15,593 nt of DNA from Pseudomonadota bacterium. GTDB taxonomy: Bacteria; Pseudomonadota; Gammaproteobacteria; Pseudomonadales; Azotimanducaceae. The stretch spans positions 1 through 15,593 of the forward strand of contig JAQBYL010000039.1 in assembly GCA_027622495.1 (NCBI GenBank), in the 5' to 3' direction. The notes below the pieces were generated by a model, which worked only from the letters and a program-made list of their open reading frames with translations, had not been told where the DNA came from and searched no databases. This document shows positions 1 through 7,500 of this stretch, piece after piece. Position 1 is the stretch's first letter. The number at the start of each line of letters is the position of its first letter. The position numbers and the translations under genes are program-made.

Positions 1-50
1 AGCGGACTGCCCGCGATGCTCTGACTCAGGGTGGTCAGCAAGTCACTCAT
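1..50 (-). CDS. N-terminus of an unidentified protein (partial)
   Basis: An ATG at 50-48 on the minus strand opens a frame that stays open to the window edge, giving about 16 residues that begin MSDLLTTLSQSIAGSP. The peptide is too short to assign to a family. It lies 47 bp downstream of the cupin gene on the same strand, so the two could be co-transcribed. The ribosome binding site is weak (an AGG a few bases upstream). The start and even the reality of the gene are uncertain without the sequence to the left. Confidence 0.35.
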   Translation of the reverse strand, partial: MSDLLTTLSQSIAGSP

Positions 51-97
51 GCCTGATCAGAGCCCGAAGGTCGGGTTGCGGATGCCAGGATTACGCT

Positions 98-577
98 TCA
101 GGCTGCCAGCCCTTCAGCCTGTGCCTGTTGCCAGGTGTCGATCATGTTATCGAGGGTGACCTGCGCGATAACCTGCAGGTTGTCATCGAGAAATTCAAAG
201 AGCCTGCCGTCATCGGCCTGGCACTGATAGTAGACCAGCGCGCCGTCATCGCCGCCGCGTTCCATGTGGGCAAATGCTTCCGGACCGCTGCCTCGATGGT
301 AGGTGCCAGCGCTGCGAACACGGTGTTCGGTGCTGCCGTCCGGCATGAGGTCAAACAGATGCTGCTCGCCTTCGAGGACCATGATGGTGGTATTGGCCAG
401 ATGACGGTGGCGTTGACAGTGGCCGCCCAGGGCATTGAAACGCAACACAAAGTCGATGGCGCCCTGGTCTTTGTTCCAGCCTAGAACCTTGTAGTCATAA
501 CACATGGGGTAGCTGAGGGTGGGGTCCAGTGGCACCCGGAGCCACTCGCCGCGATTGTGATCGTTGAACTGACTCAT
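98..577 (-). CDS. Cupin-domain protein, function unknown
   Basis: This 159-residue cytoplasmic protein has no signal peptide or membrane segment and consists of one small beta-barrel cupin domain. Cupin motif 1 is visible as G-G-H-C-Q-R-H-R-H at residues 51-59, followed by V-L-E-G-E (67-71). The HxH pair (H57, H59) would be metal ligands. The glutamate usual a few residues after HxH is replaced by threonine (T63/T64). This resembles dioxygenase-like cupins of the dihydroxyacetophenone or acetylacetone type more than classic germin-type cupins. Motif 2 is degenerate, with H94 and H104 as candidate third ligands. The family includes oxygenases, isomerases and ligand sensors, so the substrate cannot be named. 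The start at 577 has only a weak ribosome binding site, but no better in-frame start is seen. It is transcribed away from the DUF429 gene across a 61-bp spacer. Confidence 0.75.
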   Translation of the reverse strand: MSQFNDHNRGEWLRVPLDPTLSYPMCYDYKVLGWNKDQGAIDFVLRFNALGGHCQRHRHLANTTIMVLEGEQHLFDLMPDGSTEHRVRSAGTYHRGSGPEAFAHMERGGDDGALVYYQCQADDGRLFEFLDDNLQVIAQVTLDNMIDTWQQAQAEGLAA

Positions 578-603
578 ATTTTTCAGTGCTCGCGCTAGTA
601 TGA

Positions 604-621
604 ATGCTCACGCTGGAGCAT
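604..621. promoter_or_regulatory. Inverted repeat in divergent spacer (possible operator)
   Basis: A perfect 6-bp inverted repeat, ATGCTC (604-609) and GAGCAT (616-621), is separated by 6 bp. It sits in the 61-bp spacer between the divergent cupin and DUF429 genes, 18 bp before the DUF429 start. Its position would suit an operator for a dimeric regulator, or a short hairpin in the DUF429 leader. I see no convincing -35/-10 pair beside it, so a regulatory role is only an inference. Confidence 0.25.
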
Positions 622-638
622 AACCTCGCGCCTGAGCC

Positions 639-1520
639 ATGACCAAACCTCATCACAGCCCGATATCGGTTCGCGGCATCGATTTCACCAGCAGACCCAC
701 AGCGCGCAAGCCGATTACCTGCGTCTATGCGCAATTGGCCCAAGGCACTTTGCGCTTCAAAAACCTGGCCCGCTGGGACAGCTTCGCTGGTTTTGAAACC
801 ATGGTGGCGCAGAACGGTCCGTGGATCGCCGGGATGGACTTTCCGTTTGCCCAGCCACGCAAACTGGTGAGTGGTGTGGCCTGGCCGCTGGTCTGGGGTG
901 ACTGCATCGATGTGGTTGGCGCACTGTCCCGAGTGGAGTTTCGCCAGGTGCTCGAAGACTACAAACGTGACCGCCCTGCCGGTGATCGCCATCATCGGCG
1001 TGAGTGCGATCGGCTGGCTGCCTCACAAAGCCCCCAGACACTCTACGGCACCCCGGTGGGTCTGATGTTTTATGAAGGAGCCGTGCGTCTGAAACGTAGC
1101 GGTGTGCATTTGCCCCATCACCAGGCCGGTGACCGCGATCGCATTGTGCTGGAAACTTATCCGGGCCTGCTGGCGCGCTCGATCCTGGGCAGACGCGCAT
1201 ACAAGAACGATACCCGCGCCAAGCAGACGCAAGATCAGGCCCAGGCGCGCCAGGATCTTTTGAACGCAATGATCGGGGGTGAATGTCTGGCCCGCTACGG
1301 TTTTGCCCTGGATGCGCCATCTGATCTTGCGCAGGATCCGGGGGCTGATGACCTTGATGCTTTACTATGTGCCATTCAGGCAGCCTGGGGCTGGCTGCAT
1401 CGGGATCAGCGATTTGGTGCGCCAGCACAGGTGGATCGCCTCGAGGGCTGGATTTGCGACCCGGCCTTGCGTATGAGACCTGCGCATGAAAATCGAATGA
1501 GCGGCGGGATGGTGGAATGA
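639..1520 (+). CDS. DUF429 family protein (predicted RNase H-fold nuclease)
   Basis: This 293-residue soluble protein matches the DUF429 pattern. It has GIDFTS near the start (residues 13-18), an acidic GMDFPF strand (65-70), LETYP (171-175) and DDLDALLCA (237-245). In DUF429 these acidic residues (D15, D67, E172, D237/D240) are thought to form an RNase H-like metal site, which is why the family is predicted to act on nucleic acid. No reaction has been firmly established for it. The length is typical and the reading frame is intact. The ATG at 639 has a poor Shine-Dalgarno sequence, but the GIDF strand lies only 12 residues in, so a much later start is unlikely. The stop overlaps the start of the metallophosphoesterase gene by four bases (ATGA, 1517-1520), which suggests an operon with coupled translation and a shared task. 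Confidence 0.8.
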   Translation: MTKPHHSPISVRGIDFTSRPTARKPITCVYAQLAQGTLRFKNLARWDSFAGFETMVAQNGPWIAGMDFPFAQPRKLVSGVAWPLVWGDCIDVVGALSRVEFRQVLEDYKRDRPAGDRHHRRECDRLAASQSPQTLYGTPVGLMFYEGAVRLKRSGVHLPHHQAGDRDRIVLETYPGLLARSILGRRAYKNDTRAKQTQDQAQARQDLLNAMIGGECLARYGFALDAPSDLAQDPGADDLDALLCAIQAAWGWLHRDQRFGAPAQVDRLEGWICDPALRMRPAHENRMSGGMVE

Positions 1521-2242
1521 CACAAACAATCAGACGCCTTGGCATCATCGGCGATGTTCATTGCGAGCATCTGCGCCTGGATCGGGCCCTCGGCTGGCTT
1601 GCCGGGCAACAGCTCGATGCCGTCATCTGCACCGGTGATCTGGCCGATGGGGTGGGATGCCTGGACGAATGTGCCCGGATGCTGGAACAGGCGCAGGTCG
1701 TCTGTGTGTCAGGCAATCATGATCGCTGGCTGCTCACAGACCGTGTGCGGCATCTTGCCGATGCACAAAGACGTTGCGATCTCAACGATGCCACTATTGA
1801 GTATCTGAGCGGGCTCAAAAAAACCGAATCGATCAGCACAACGGCTGGGCCTGCACTGCTTTGTCACGGTGTGCAGCAAGACGATCTCGGCAAGGTCTGG
1901 CCAGGTACGCAGCGAAGCCAGCCCGAACGACATGCAGGCATGGACAGCCTGCTGCTTGATGAGCAGGTATCGATCATGATCAATGGGCATCTGCACTACC
2001 GTGTGCTCATCGACTTCCATAACCTGTTGCTCATCAATGCCGGAACGCTTCGAGGCGAACATGGTGGTATTGCGGTGCTTGACATCGAGGCCGACGAGAT
2101 CGCCGCATACGAGTTTGAGACCAGCGGACCGGGTCTGGTCCGCGTGGTCGAACATGCGCTGCTCGACCACGACCGCGAGTGTTGGAAAAATCCCCAGGCA
2201 TTCAGCGGAGACTGGACGCCGGTAACGCTTTACGGGCACTGA
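1517..2242 (+). CDS. Calcineurin-like metallophosphoesterase
   Basis: This 241-residue cytoplasmic protein carries the full series of calcineurin-type phosphoesterase motifs in order: GDVH (12-15), GDLAD (40-44), GNHDR (66-70), CHG (116-118) and NGHLHYR (156-162), followed by NAGTLRGE (174-181). These residues bind two metal ions and hydrolyse phosphomonoester or phosphodiester bonds. The substrate could be a nucleotide, nucleic acid, phosphoprotein or lipid headgroup and cannot be told from the motifs. The compact size and the NAGT ending recall the YfcE/MJ0936-like phosphodiesterase branch. The gene overlaps the DUF429 gene by four bases, so the two are probably expressed together. It ends 32 bp before the convergent DUF5329 gene, with no clear terminator between them. 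Confidence 0.88.
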   Translation: MTQTIRRLGIIGDVHCEHLRLDRALGWLAGQQLDAVICTGDLADGVGCLDECARMLEQAQVVCVSGNHDRWLLTDRVRHLADAQRRCDLNDATIEYLSGLKKTESISTTAGPALLCHGVQQDDLGKVWPGTQRSQPERHAGMDSLLLDEQVSIMINGHLHYRVLIDFHNLLLINAGTLRGEHGGIAVLDIEADEIAAYEFETSGPGLVRVVEHALLDHDRECWKNPQAFSGDWTPVTLYGH

Positions 2243-2274
2243 ATCTGCCGCGAGTTCTTGAGATCTGCGCGGCG

Positions 2275-2667
2275 TTACAAGTGGGACCGATACTTTGTCA
2301 GTTCCTGCAACAACCATTCCGCGCTGGTTGTTTCTATACCCTCGCAGATCACATGGTAGGTGCGCCGTGAGATCAGACTTTTGCTGGCGGCCAACTCGAT
2401 GAATTTTTCAGCACTATCGATCTCATCCTCGAAATGCCCGGCTTTACGATCAATATGCTGCAGTGCTTCTGCCGAAGGATGTTCGCTCCCATTGCGGATG
2501 AAGGCGCAGCTGGACCCGGCAACAAAGCTTCGCAGATGCTGAATTTCCGCGACAACGACTGGGTTTGTGGCGGCATGGACCTGGCTGATCAATAAGATGC
2601 AGGCGACCCACAGATAAAGGGTAGCTTGGACTAACCGGTGTATCATAACGGGCTTGATGAAAACCAT
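2275..2667 (-). CDS. Exported DUF5329 family protein
   Basis: This protein has 130 residues and a hydrophobic N-terminal segment (about residues 13-30) ending VHA-AT, which is a plausible Sec signal peptide with cleavage near residue 33. The mature part is about 97 residues. It has the DUF5329 signature: an E-I-x-H-L start, SSCAFIRNG with a cysteine, a central helix ending EKFIELAASKS, a Y-x-V-x-C strand and a closing W-L-x-E-L-x-x-Y-R. The two cysteines (one in SSCAF, one in VICEG) could form a disulfide in the periplasm. The family has no known function. The ATG at 2667 is preferred because GAGAAAG lies upstream, while the internal Met at 2646 has no such site. It follows the MscS gene by only 16 bp and is probably co-transcribed with it. 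Confidence 0.78.
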   Translation of the reverse strand: MVFIKPVMIHRLVQATLYLWVACILLISQVHAATNPVVVAEIQHLRSFVAGSSCAFIRNGSEHPSAEALQHIDRKAGHFEDEIDSAEKFIELAASKSLISRRTYHVICEGIETTSAEWLLQELTKYRSHL

Positions 2668-2678
2668 AGTGCTGCACT
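2668..2678. repeat. Short palindrome between MscS and DUF5329 genes
   Basis: The sequence AGTGC-T-GCACT is a perfect 5-bp inverted repeat around one central base. It fills most of the 16-bp gap between the MscS stop and the DUF5329 start, between the putative ribosome binding site and the ATG. It may be chance; its one-base centre makes it a poor RNA hairpin. Confidence 0.2.
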
Positions 2679-2683
2679 TTCTC

Positions 2684-4225
2684 TTATCGCTGCATGTAGG
2701 CAGGTGACACGATCCGGGCCCCTGCTGCCTCGATAATCTCCATGATCGACAGGTTCAACTGCTCAGCGGTGATCAGAAATTCCGCAAACACCGTGGTGTC
2801 GACGTAGGCAAACGGTTTGATCTCAAGGCCAAACGTCCCGAAGTTGGCAAATCGGACGCGTGCGCCCTCGGTGATAACATTGCCGTGGTTTTTGAGCAGA
2901 TTTTCGATCTTGTCGAGGATCATTCGAAGCTGGGCAGCGGTGGTATCTACCGACAACGTCAGGGTCAGGCTGTAGAGGATCTTGGTGCGAACCGACAGGT
3001 TGTTTATGGATTCCGCTGCCATGCGCGCGTTCGGCACCGCAACAACAGTGTCTTCCAGGGTGCGAATGCGGGTGGTGCGCAGGCTGATGTCCTGCACCGT
3101 GCCGGTGATGGCGCCGACCTGACAGAAATCACCGATTTTGACCGGTTGCTGCATATACAGGGTGATGGCGCCGAAAACGTCTTCCAGCGGTTTCTGCAGC
3201 ACCAGCGCGACGGCAACCCCACCGATGCCGAGCCCGGCCAGAAGGGTGCTGATCTCATAACCGACATTGTTCAGCCACATGATGGTTGCCAGAACCACCA
3301 GAAGGACCTTGATGGAGGTGCTGATGGGATAGATCAGTGGAATTGAGCGAATCTGCTCGCGCTGCTCAAGACGCTCCCGATACACATCGCGAACCAGTGT
3401 GATGGCAGCGAGAAGGCACCAGACCGCGGCGATGGTGGGCATCGTATGAGCGTCAGCAATCTTAAGGGCGGTGCTGCTCAGACCCAGATTGGTGATGGTC
3501 AGGACCACCACCAGAGATACCAGCAGCAAGGTCATCGGCACAGAAAAAAAACGTCGGACAGCGGGGTACATCTTGGGATTTTTTGCAGTCAGGAGCCTGG
3601 CCGTGCCGATTCCCAGCAAGTACAGCGGCAGCCAGGCGAGTGCGGCAAAAATCAAGGCAGTGACAAACTTAAAAAGTTCTGCGCCGAGAAACGATACGGG
3701 TGGCAGGCGTTTTTCCAGCCAGGCTGCCAGACCCGTATAGGCAAACTCCTGGTGCAGTGCCGGTATTTCATCCACCGTCCGGTTAGCCACTTTCCAGATT
3801 GGCACGCGATCGTCGGGAACCCGATGCAGATACAGAAAGATCGGCCCGCGGGCGGTCTGCGCCTCCCCCAGAAGCTCGCGGTATTCCGGCAGACCATCGT
3901 CGAGGCGGCCGGGTTGGCGACTGCTCAGGGCGGTTGCATCGAGTTCAAGTGCCCGCTCGAGGATCACCTTCAGTTGCCGGGCAAGCGTCTGCGGATCCGT
4001 GGAGGCGGCCGGTTCTTTGAGGTTTCTCAGGTCCAGGAATCTGGCTGCCCTTTCAAAGTCACCATCCAGGATCGCCCGCTGATAACCGAGCATGGTGCCC
4101 TGGGGTGTTTCGCGATCCAGTGGATCGAGTCTGAGTTCTGTTGCCGGTGCTGGTTGCTCCTGCGCGAGAACCGGTAACGCCATGGCTGTCAGAACGAAAA
4201 TAATGAAGGTCGACCAGGTTCGCAT
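2684..4225 (-). CDS. MscS-family small-conductance mechanosensitive channel
   Basis: The gene encodes a 513-residue inner-membrane channel. I place the start at the ATG at 4225, where GGAGG lies four bases upstream and a clear signal peptide follows (residues 1-21, ending VLAQ). A longer frame to 4312 adds a polar, non-conserved stretch. After the signal peptide comes a periplasmic region of about 160 residues. Membrane helices follow at roughly 185-206, 228-247, 260-279 and 300-319. The pore helix, rich in Gly and Ala (L-L-A-G-L-G-I-G-G-V-A-V-A), is at 328-340. The MscS beta domain (about 350-410) includes PLEDVFG, P-V-K-I-G-D and V-P-N-A. The family opens under membrane tension to release solutes, or gates in response to ligands. 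The protein is longer than E. coli MscS (286 residues) and closer to YbdG/YnaI-type members. DUF5329 follows in the same unit. Confidence 0.9.
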   Translation of the reverse strand: MRTWSTFIIFVLTAMALPVLAQEQPAPATELRLDPLDRETPQGTMLGYQRAILDGDFERAARFLDLRNLKEPAASTDPQTLARQLKVILERALELDATALSSRQPGRLDDGLPEYRELLGEAQTARGPIFLYLHRVPDDRVPIWKVANRTVDEIPALHQEFAYTGLAAWLEKRLPPVSFLGAELFKFVTALIFAALAWLPLYLLGIGTARLLTAKNPKMYPAVRRFFSVPMTLLLVSLVVVLTITNLGLSSTALKIADAHTMPTIAAVWCLLAAITLVRDVYRERLEQREQIRSIPLIYPISTSIKVLLVVLATIMWLNNVGYEISTLLAGLGIGGVAVALVLQKPLEDVFGAITLYMQQPVKIGDFCQVGAITGTVQDISLRTTRIRTLEDTVVAVPNARMAAESINNLSVRTKILYSLTLTLSVDTTAAQLRMILDKIENLLKNHGNVITEGARVRFANFGTFGLEIKPFAYVDTTVFAEFLITAEQLNLSIMEIIEAAGARIVSPAYMQR

Positions 4226-4423
4226 GTTGCCTCCGCCACTGCTCGGGGCATCATGCCTGAGACCACCCGTGCGGGTCGATTGCCGCTGACTTGCACAGTG
4301 CGCGGCTAACATTGCGCCGAAATTTCAATCCTGACGGTTCGACCAGATGAAAGCACCTGCGTGGGCAGCCTCAACTTGAGGCCTGCTCAAAGACAATCTG
4401 GCCTGCTGGCCGCCTCGCGGCGC

Positions 4424-4452
4424 TTGACAAGGCTGGACCCGATTGCTACAAG
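4424..4452 (+). promoter_or_regulatory. Putative sigma70 promoter of the TonB-dependent receptor gene
   Basis: A perfect -35 box TTGACA (4424-4429) is followed, after 17 bp, by TACAAG (4447-4452), which matches four of six bases of the -10 consensus. Transcription would start near 4459 and give a leader of about 130 nt before the TTG start at 4589. The spacing and the perfect -35 support it; the imperfect -10 lowers confidence. The rest of the 363-bp spacer from 4226 to 4588 shows no gene, and no convincing promoter for the divergent MscS gene. Confidence 0.5.
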
Positions 4453-4550
4453 ATGCTGCGGAGACAGTGCATTGTGCACCAATGGAGAGAGTACCGGCGT
4501 TGCGTGGCTGCACCCGATCCCGGCTAAAATTGGGAACTCGAAATCCAAGC

Positions 4551-4572
4551 CACTGGATATTCGGGTCCAGTG
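4551..4572 (+). promoter_or_regulatory. Stem-loop just upstream of the receptor ribosome binding site
   Basis: CACTGGA (4551-4557) and TCCAGTG (4566-4572) form a perfect 7-bp stem, extendable by a T-G pair, with a short loop. It ends three bases before the AGGGGAGA ribosome binding site (4576-4583). A hairpin here could limit or expose the ribosome binding site, or protect the mRNA end. No regulator can be named. Confidence 0.4.
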
Positions 4573-4575
4573 ACT

Positions 4576-4583
4576 AGGGGAGA
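4576..4583 (+). promoter_or_regulatory. Ribosome binding site deciding a TTG start
   Basis: AGGGGAGA lies five bases before the TTG at 4589. It is the only good Shine-Dalgarno sequence in front of the signal peptide of the TonB-dependent receptor. No ATG occurs in frame until well inside the plug domain, so this site supports TTG as the true start. Confidence 0.65.
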
Positions 4584-4588
4584 CTATA

Positions 4589-7500
4589 TTGGAGACGTTA
4601 AATTCTAGCGTAACAAGCTTGCGCAAACAGTTATTTCTATTTCTAACCTTCGTTCTAGCAACTACCGGTTGGCAGACCATTCAGGCTGCCGAGGGCGACG
4701 CCATCGAAGAGATCGTTGTTACCGGTTCTTACCTGAAGCGGGATGCGGCCAATTCGCCGTCGCCCCTTTCGGTCATCAGTTCTGCTGACATCGAAGACAT
4801 CGGTGCGGCCGATGTCGGCGAGATCGTTCAGAACATGCCATGGGCATCGGGCAGCCAGACCAGAGCCGCAACCTTCCAGGGCGAAGGTGCGGATGGTCGT
4901 ATGAGCGTTAACTTGCGTAACCTCGGCCTGGGTTCCACCCTGCCGCTGATCAATGGCAAACGCCAGGTCGCCTCCTTCTACGACGGTGGTGGTACCGCTT
5001 CGGTGAACGTCAACGGTATTGTGCCGAACATCGCGCTCGAGCGCATCGAGGTCGTGAAGGATGGCGCATCCGCCCTCTACGGATCTGACGCCATTGCCGG
5101 GGTAGTGAACTTCATTACCAAGAGCGACTTTGAAGGCTTCGACTTCTCCTATCAGTTCACCACCAGCGACGAAACCAGCACCGGTGATACGCACGACATA
5201 GAACTGATCTGGGGTGTTCAGGGCGATCGCGGCGGGATCGTGGTGTCCGCATCGAACCTTGATCGCGAAGAGATCCATGTGGGCGACAACTTCGAGCGCT
5301 ATGGTGGCACTACCGTTTCTGGTACCGGTCAGCCTGGCCGGCTGATTCCGCTTGCGCCGGCTGTGTGGGCGGCCAACGGTCTGCGACCGGGTCAGCCTGT
5401 AACTACCGCCATCGACGGGGGCTCGTTACCGCGGGATGCTTTGGGCAACGGCGGTCGCCTGGGTGCGGCAGGCTTCGGCCAGGCAGACGTGAACTGCGAG
5501 GACGCAGCGGCGCTGGAGCAGGCAGGTCCACTTGGACCGCTTTTTGGCAACAACCTGTGTATTTACGATTACGGTCCTTTCTTTGCCATTCAGGGTGAAG
5601 AAAAGCTGCGCAAGATTCACATAGATGGCCATTACGACTTCACCGATCAGGTGGAGTTCTACTTTGAACTGGCGGCCAACCAGGCGGAGTTCAACCGCAA
5701 GAACTCGCTGAACCCGAACGCACCGGCACTGCCGATCCCGACCCAGACTTCCTACATCGATGGGGCCGGGGTGATACAGACGGCCCTCAACCCGGGCAGT
5801 CAGGAAGATGCGTTCCGCCGTGGTATCGAACCGATTCGCTATGCCAACATCACCCGTCTGATCGGCGGCACGCGTGACACCGATCCGCGTTATCGTCCGC
5901 TGGACACATTCACCAACACAGACCGCACGGACGCGCGCTACATGTTTGGTGTGGACTGGGAATTCGAGATGGGGGATCGGCAGTGGAACATGGACGCATC
6001 CTTTACCTCCAGCTACCACAACTCGGCTACCATCCAGGTTCAGGACACCCTGTCCACCCACATGGAGCTCGCGCTGAACGGTTATGGCGGGCCGGAGTGT
6101 AACCAGGCCGGGCGGGGCACCCCAGGTGATGGCAACGCCGGCTACCAGGCCTCCGGCGGGGATTTCGCAGCCGGTAGCTGCTACTTCTTCAATCCGTTCG
6201 GCAGCAGCCAGTTTGCTGCTGACGGCTCACAATATGATATCGGCAATCTGTCCCCGGGCGACCCAGCTCTTGCGCTGATCAACCCACCTGAGCTCTACAC
6301 CTGGCTGCTTGGTAAGGCCAACAGCAAAACTCAGTTCGAGCAGACGGTGATAGACCTGGTTTTTGCCGGCGACCTCTTCGACCTTGGTGATCAGACGGCC
6401 GGTCTGGCCTTCGGCTATCAGCGCCGCATCGAAAAGGGTGAAACCTTCCTTGATTCTTCGCTCACTTCCGATAACCTGGACTTCGTTTTTGGTGCGCGGC
6501 CCTGGAAAGGCCAAGCAACCACCGACGCCTTCTTTGCGGAACTGGCTCTGCCCATTGGTAGTACGCTAGAGGTCAATCTGGCAGTGCGCTACGAGACCTT
6601 TGACGAGATCGGCGAAGACACCACGGATCCCAAAGTCACGGTGCTGTGGCAACCCCTCGACGGGCTGTCGCTGCGCGGTTCCTGGGGTACGTCGTTCCGC
6701 ACACCTTCGCTGCTGCAGTCCTTCGGGACCCTGACAACGGTGGCTAACGAAGTGGACGTCTCCGGTGAGTCGACGTTTAAGCCGTCACTGACTGTGGGCA
6801 ATCCGAATCTGGTTCCGGAAACCGCCGAGAACTGGGGTGTCGGGGTCTCCTGGATACCGCAGGACGGTTTCCTCGAGGGTTTTCAGATCGATGTGGACTA
6901 CTTCGCCTACGAGTACGAAGACATCATCGTGCGCCAGCCTTCAAACAACCTTCTGAGTGCAGACAACGCAGCACTGCAGGCCTACCGGGTTGCCAACCAG
7001 CCCGCCTGCGGAACGGACCGGGACTGCTGGATTGCGGGGATGAACGCAGGCGTGGGTAACCGCGCGCAGGTCATCCGTAACGCGCAGGCCATTCTGCTGC
7101 GGATCCTGCCCGAGTTCGAGAATGCCAGCAGAGCGGACGTCAGCGGTATTGACCTGAATGTGTCCTACACCTTCGATACCGGCATCGGCAACTTCCGCGT
7201 CGGTGCGCAGTCCTCCTGGATGGAAGAGTACGAAGTCGAAGACAAGAACGGCAGGATCTTTGACGCTGTGGGCAACTACAACCAGACCAACCCTGTGGCC
7301 CGACCGCTGCCGGAGTGGCGCATCAACGGTACGCTGAACTGGAACTGGGAAAATCATCGCGCGTTTCTCATCGTGAGATACGTAGATGAGCTCGAGACCG
7401 ACGTTGCAGCCGGTACCAGAGGCTTCTTCTCTGCGACGGCACGACTTGCCGGCAACAACAGCGTGGCCGATGATTTGCTTGATACCAAGATCGAAAGCAT

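Noticed and set aside
63..75. Small hairpin CCCGA-AGG-TCGGG downstream of the cupin gene as a terminator
   Set aside because: The stem is only 5 bp and no T tract follows on the minus strand, so it does not qualify as an intrinsic terminator.
757..1548. Long minus-strand open frame of about 263 codons opposite the DUF429 gene
   Set aside because: It lies antisense to a well-supported gene with conserved motifs, its product is rich in Arg, Pro, His and Ser with no recognisable domain, and it has no plausible ribosome binding site.
4265..4276. Near-palindrome ACCCGTGCGGGT upstream of the MscS gene as an operator
   Set aside because: It is short, has a mismatched centre, and no promoter elements can be placed around it. 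It is likely chance in GC-rich DNA.
4226..4312. N-terminal extension of the MscS channel from a start at 4312
   Set aside because: The extension is polar and would bury the signal peptide 29 residues inside. The ATG at 4225 has GGAGG upstream and directly begins the signal peptide.
4323..4328. TTGAAA on the minus strand as a -35 box for the MscS gene
   Set aside because: No acceptable -10 sequence occurs 16-18 bp downstream, so a promoter is not supported.
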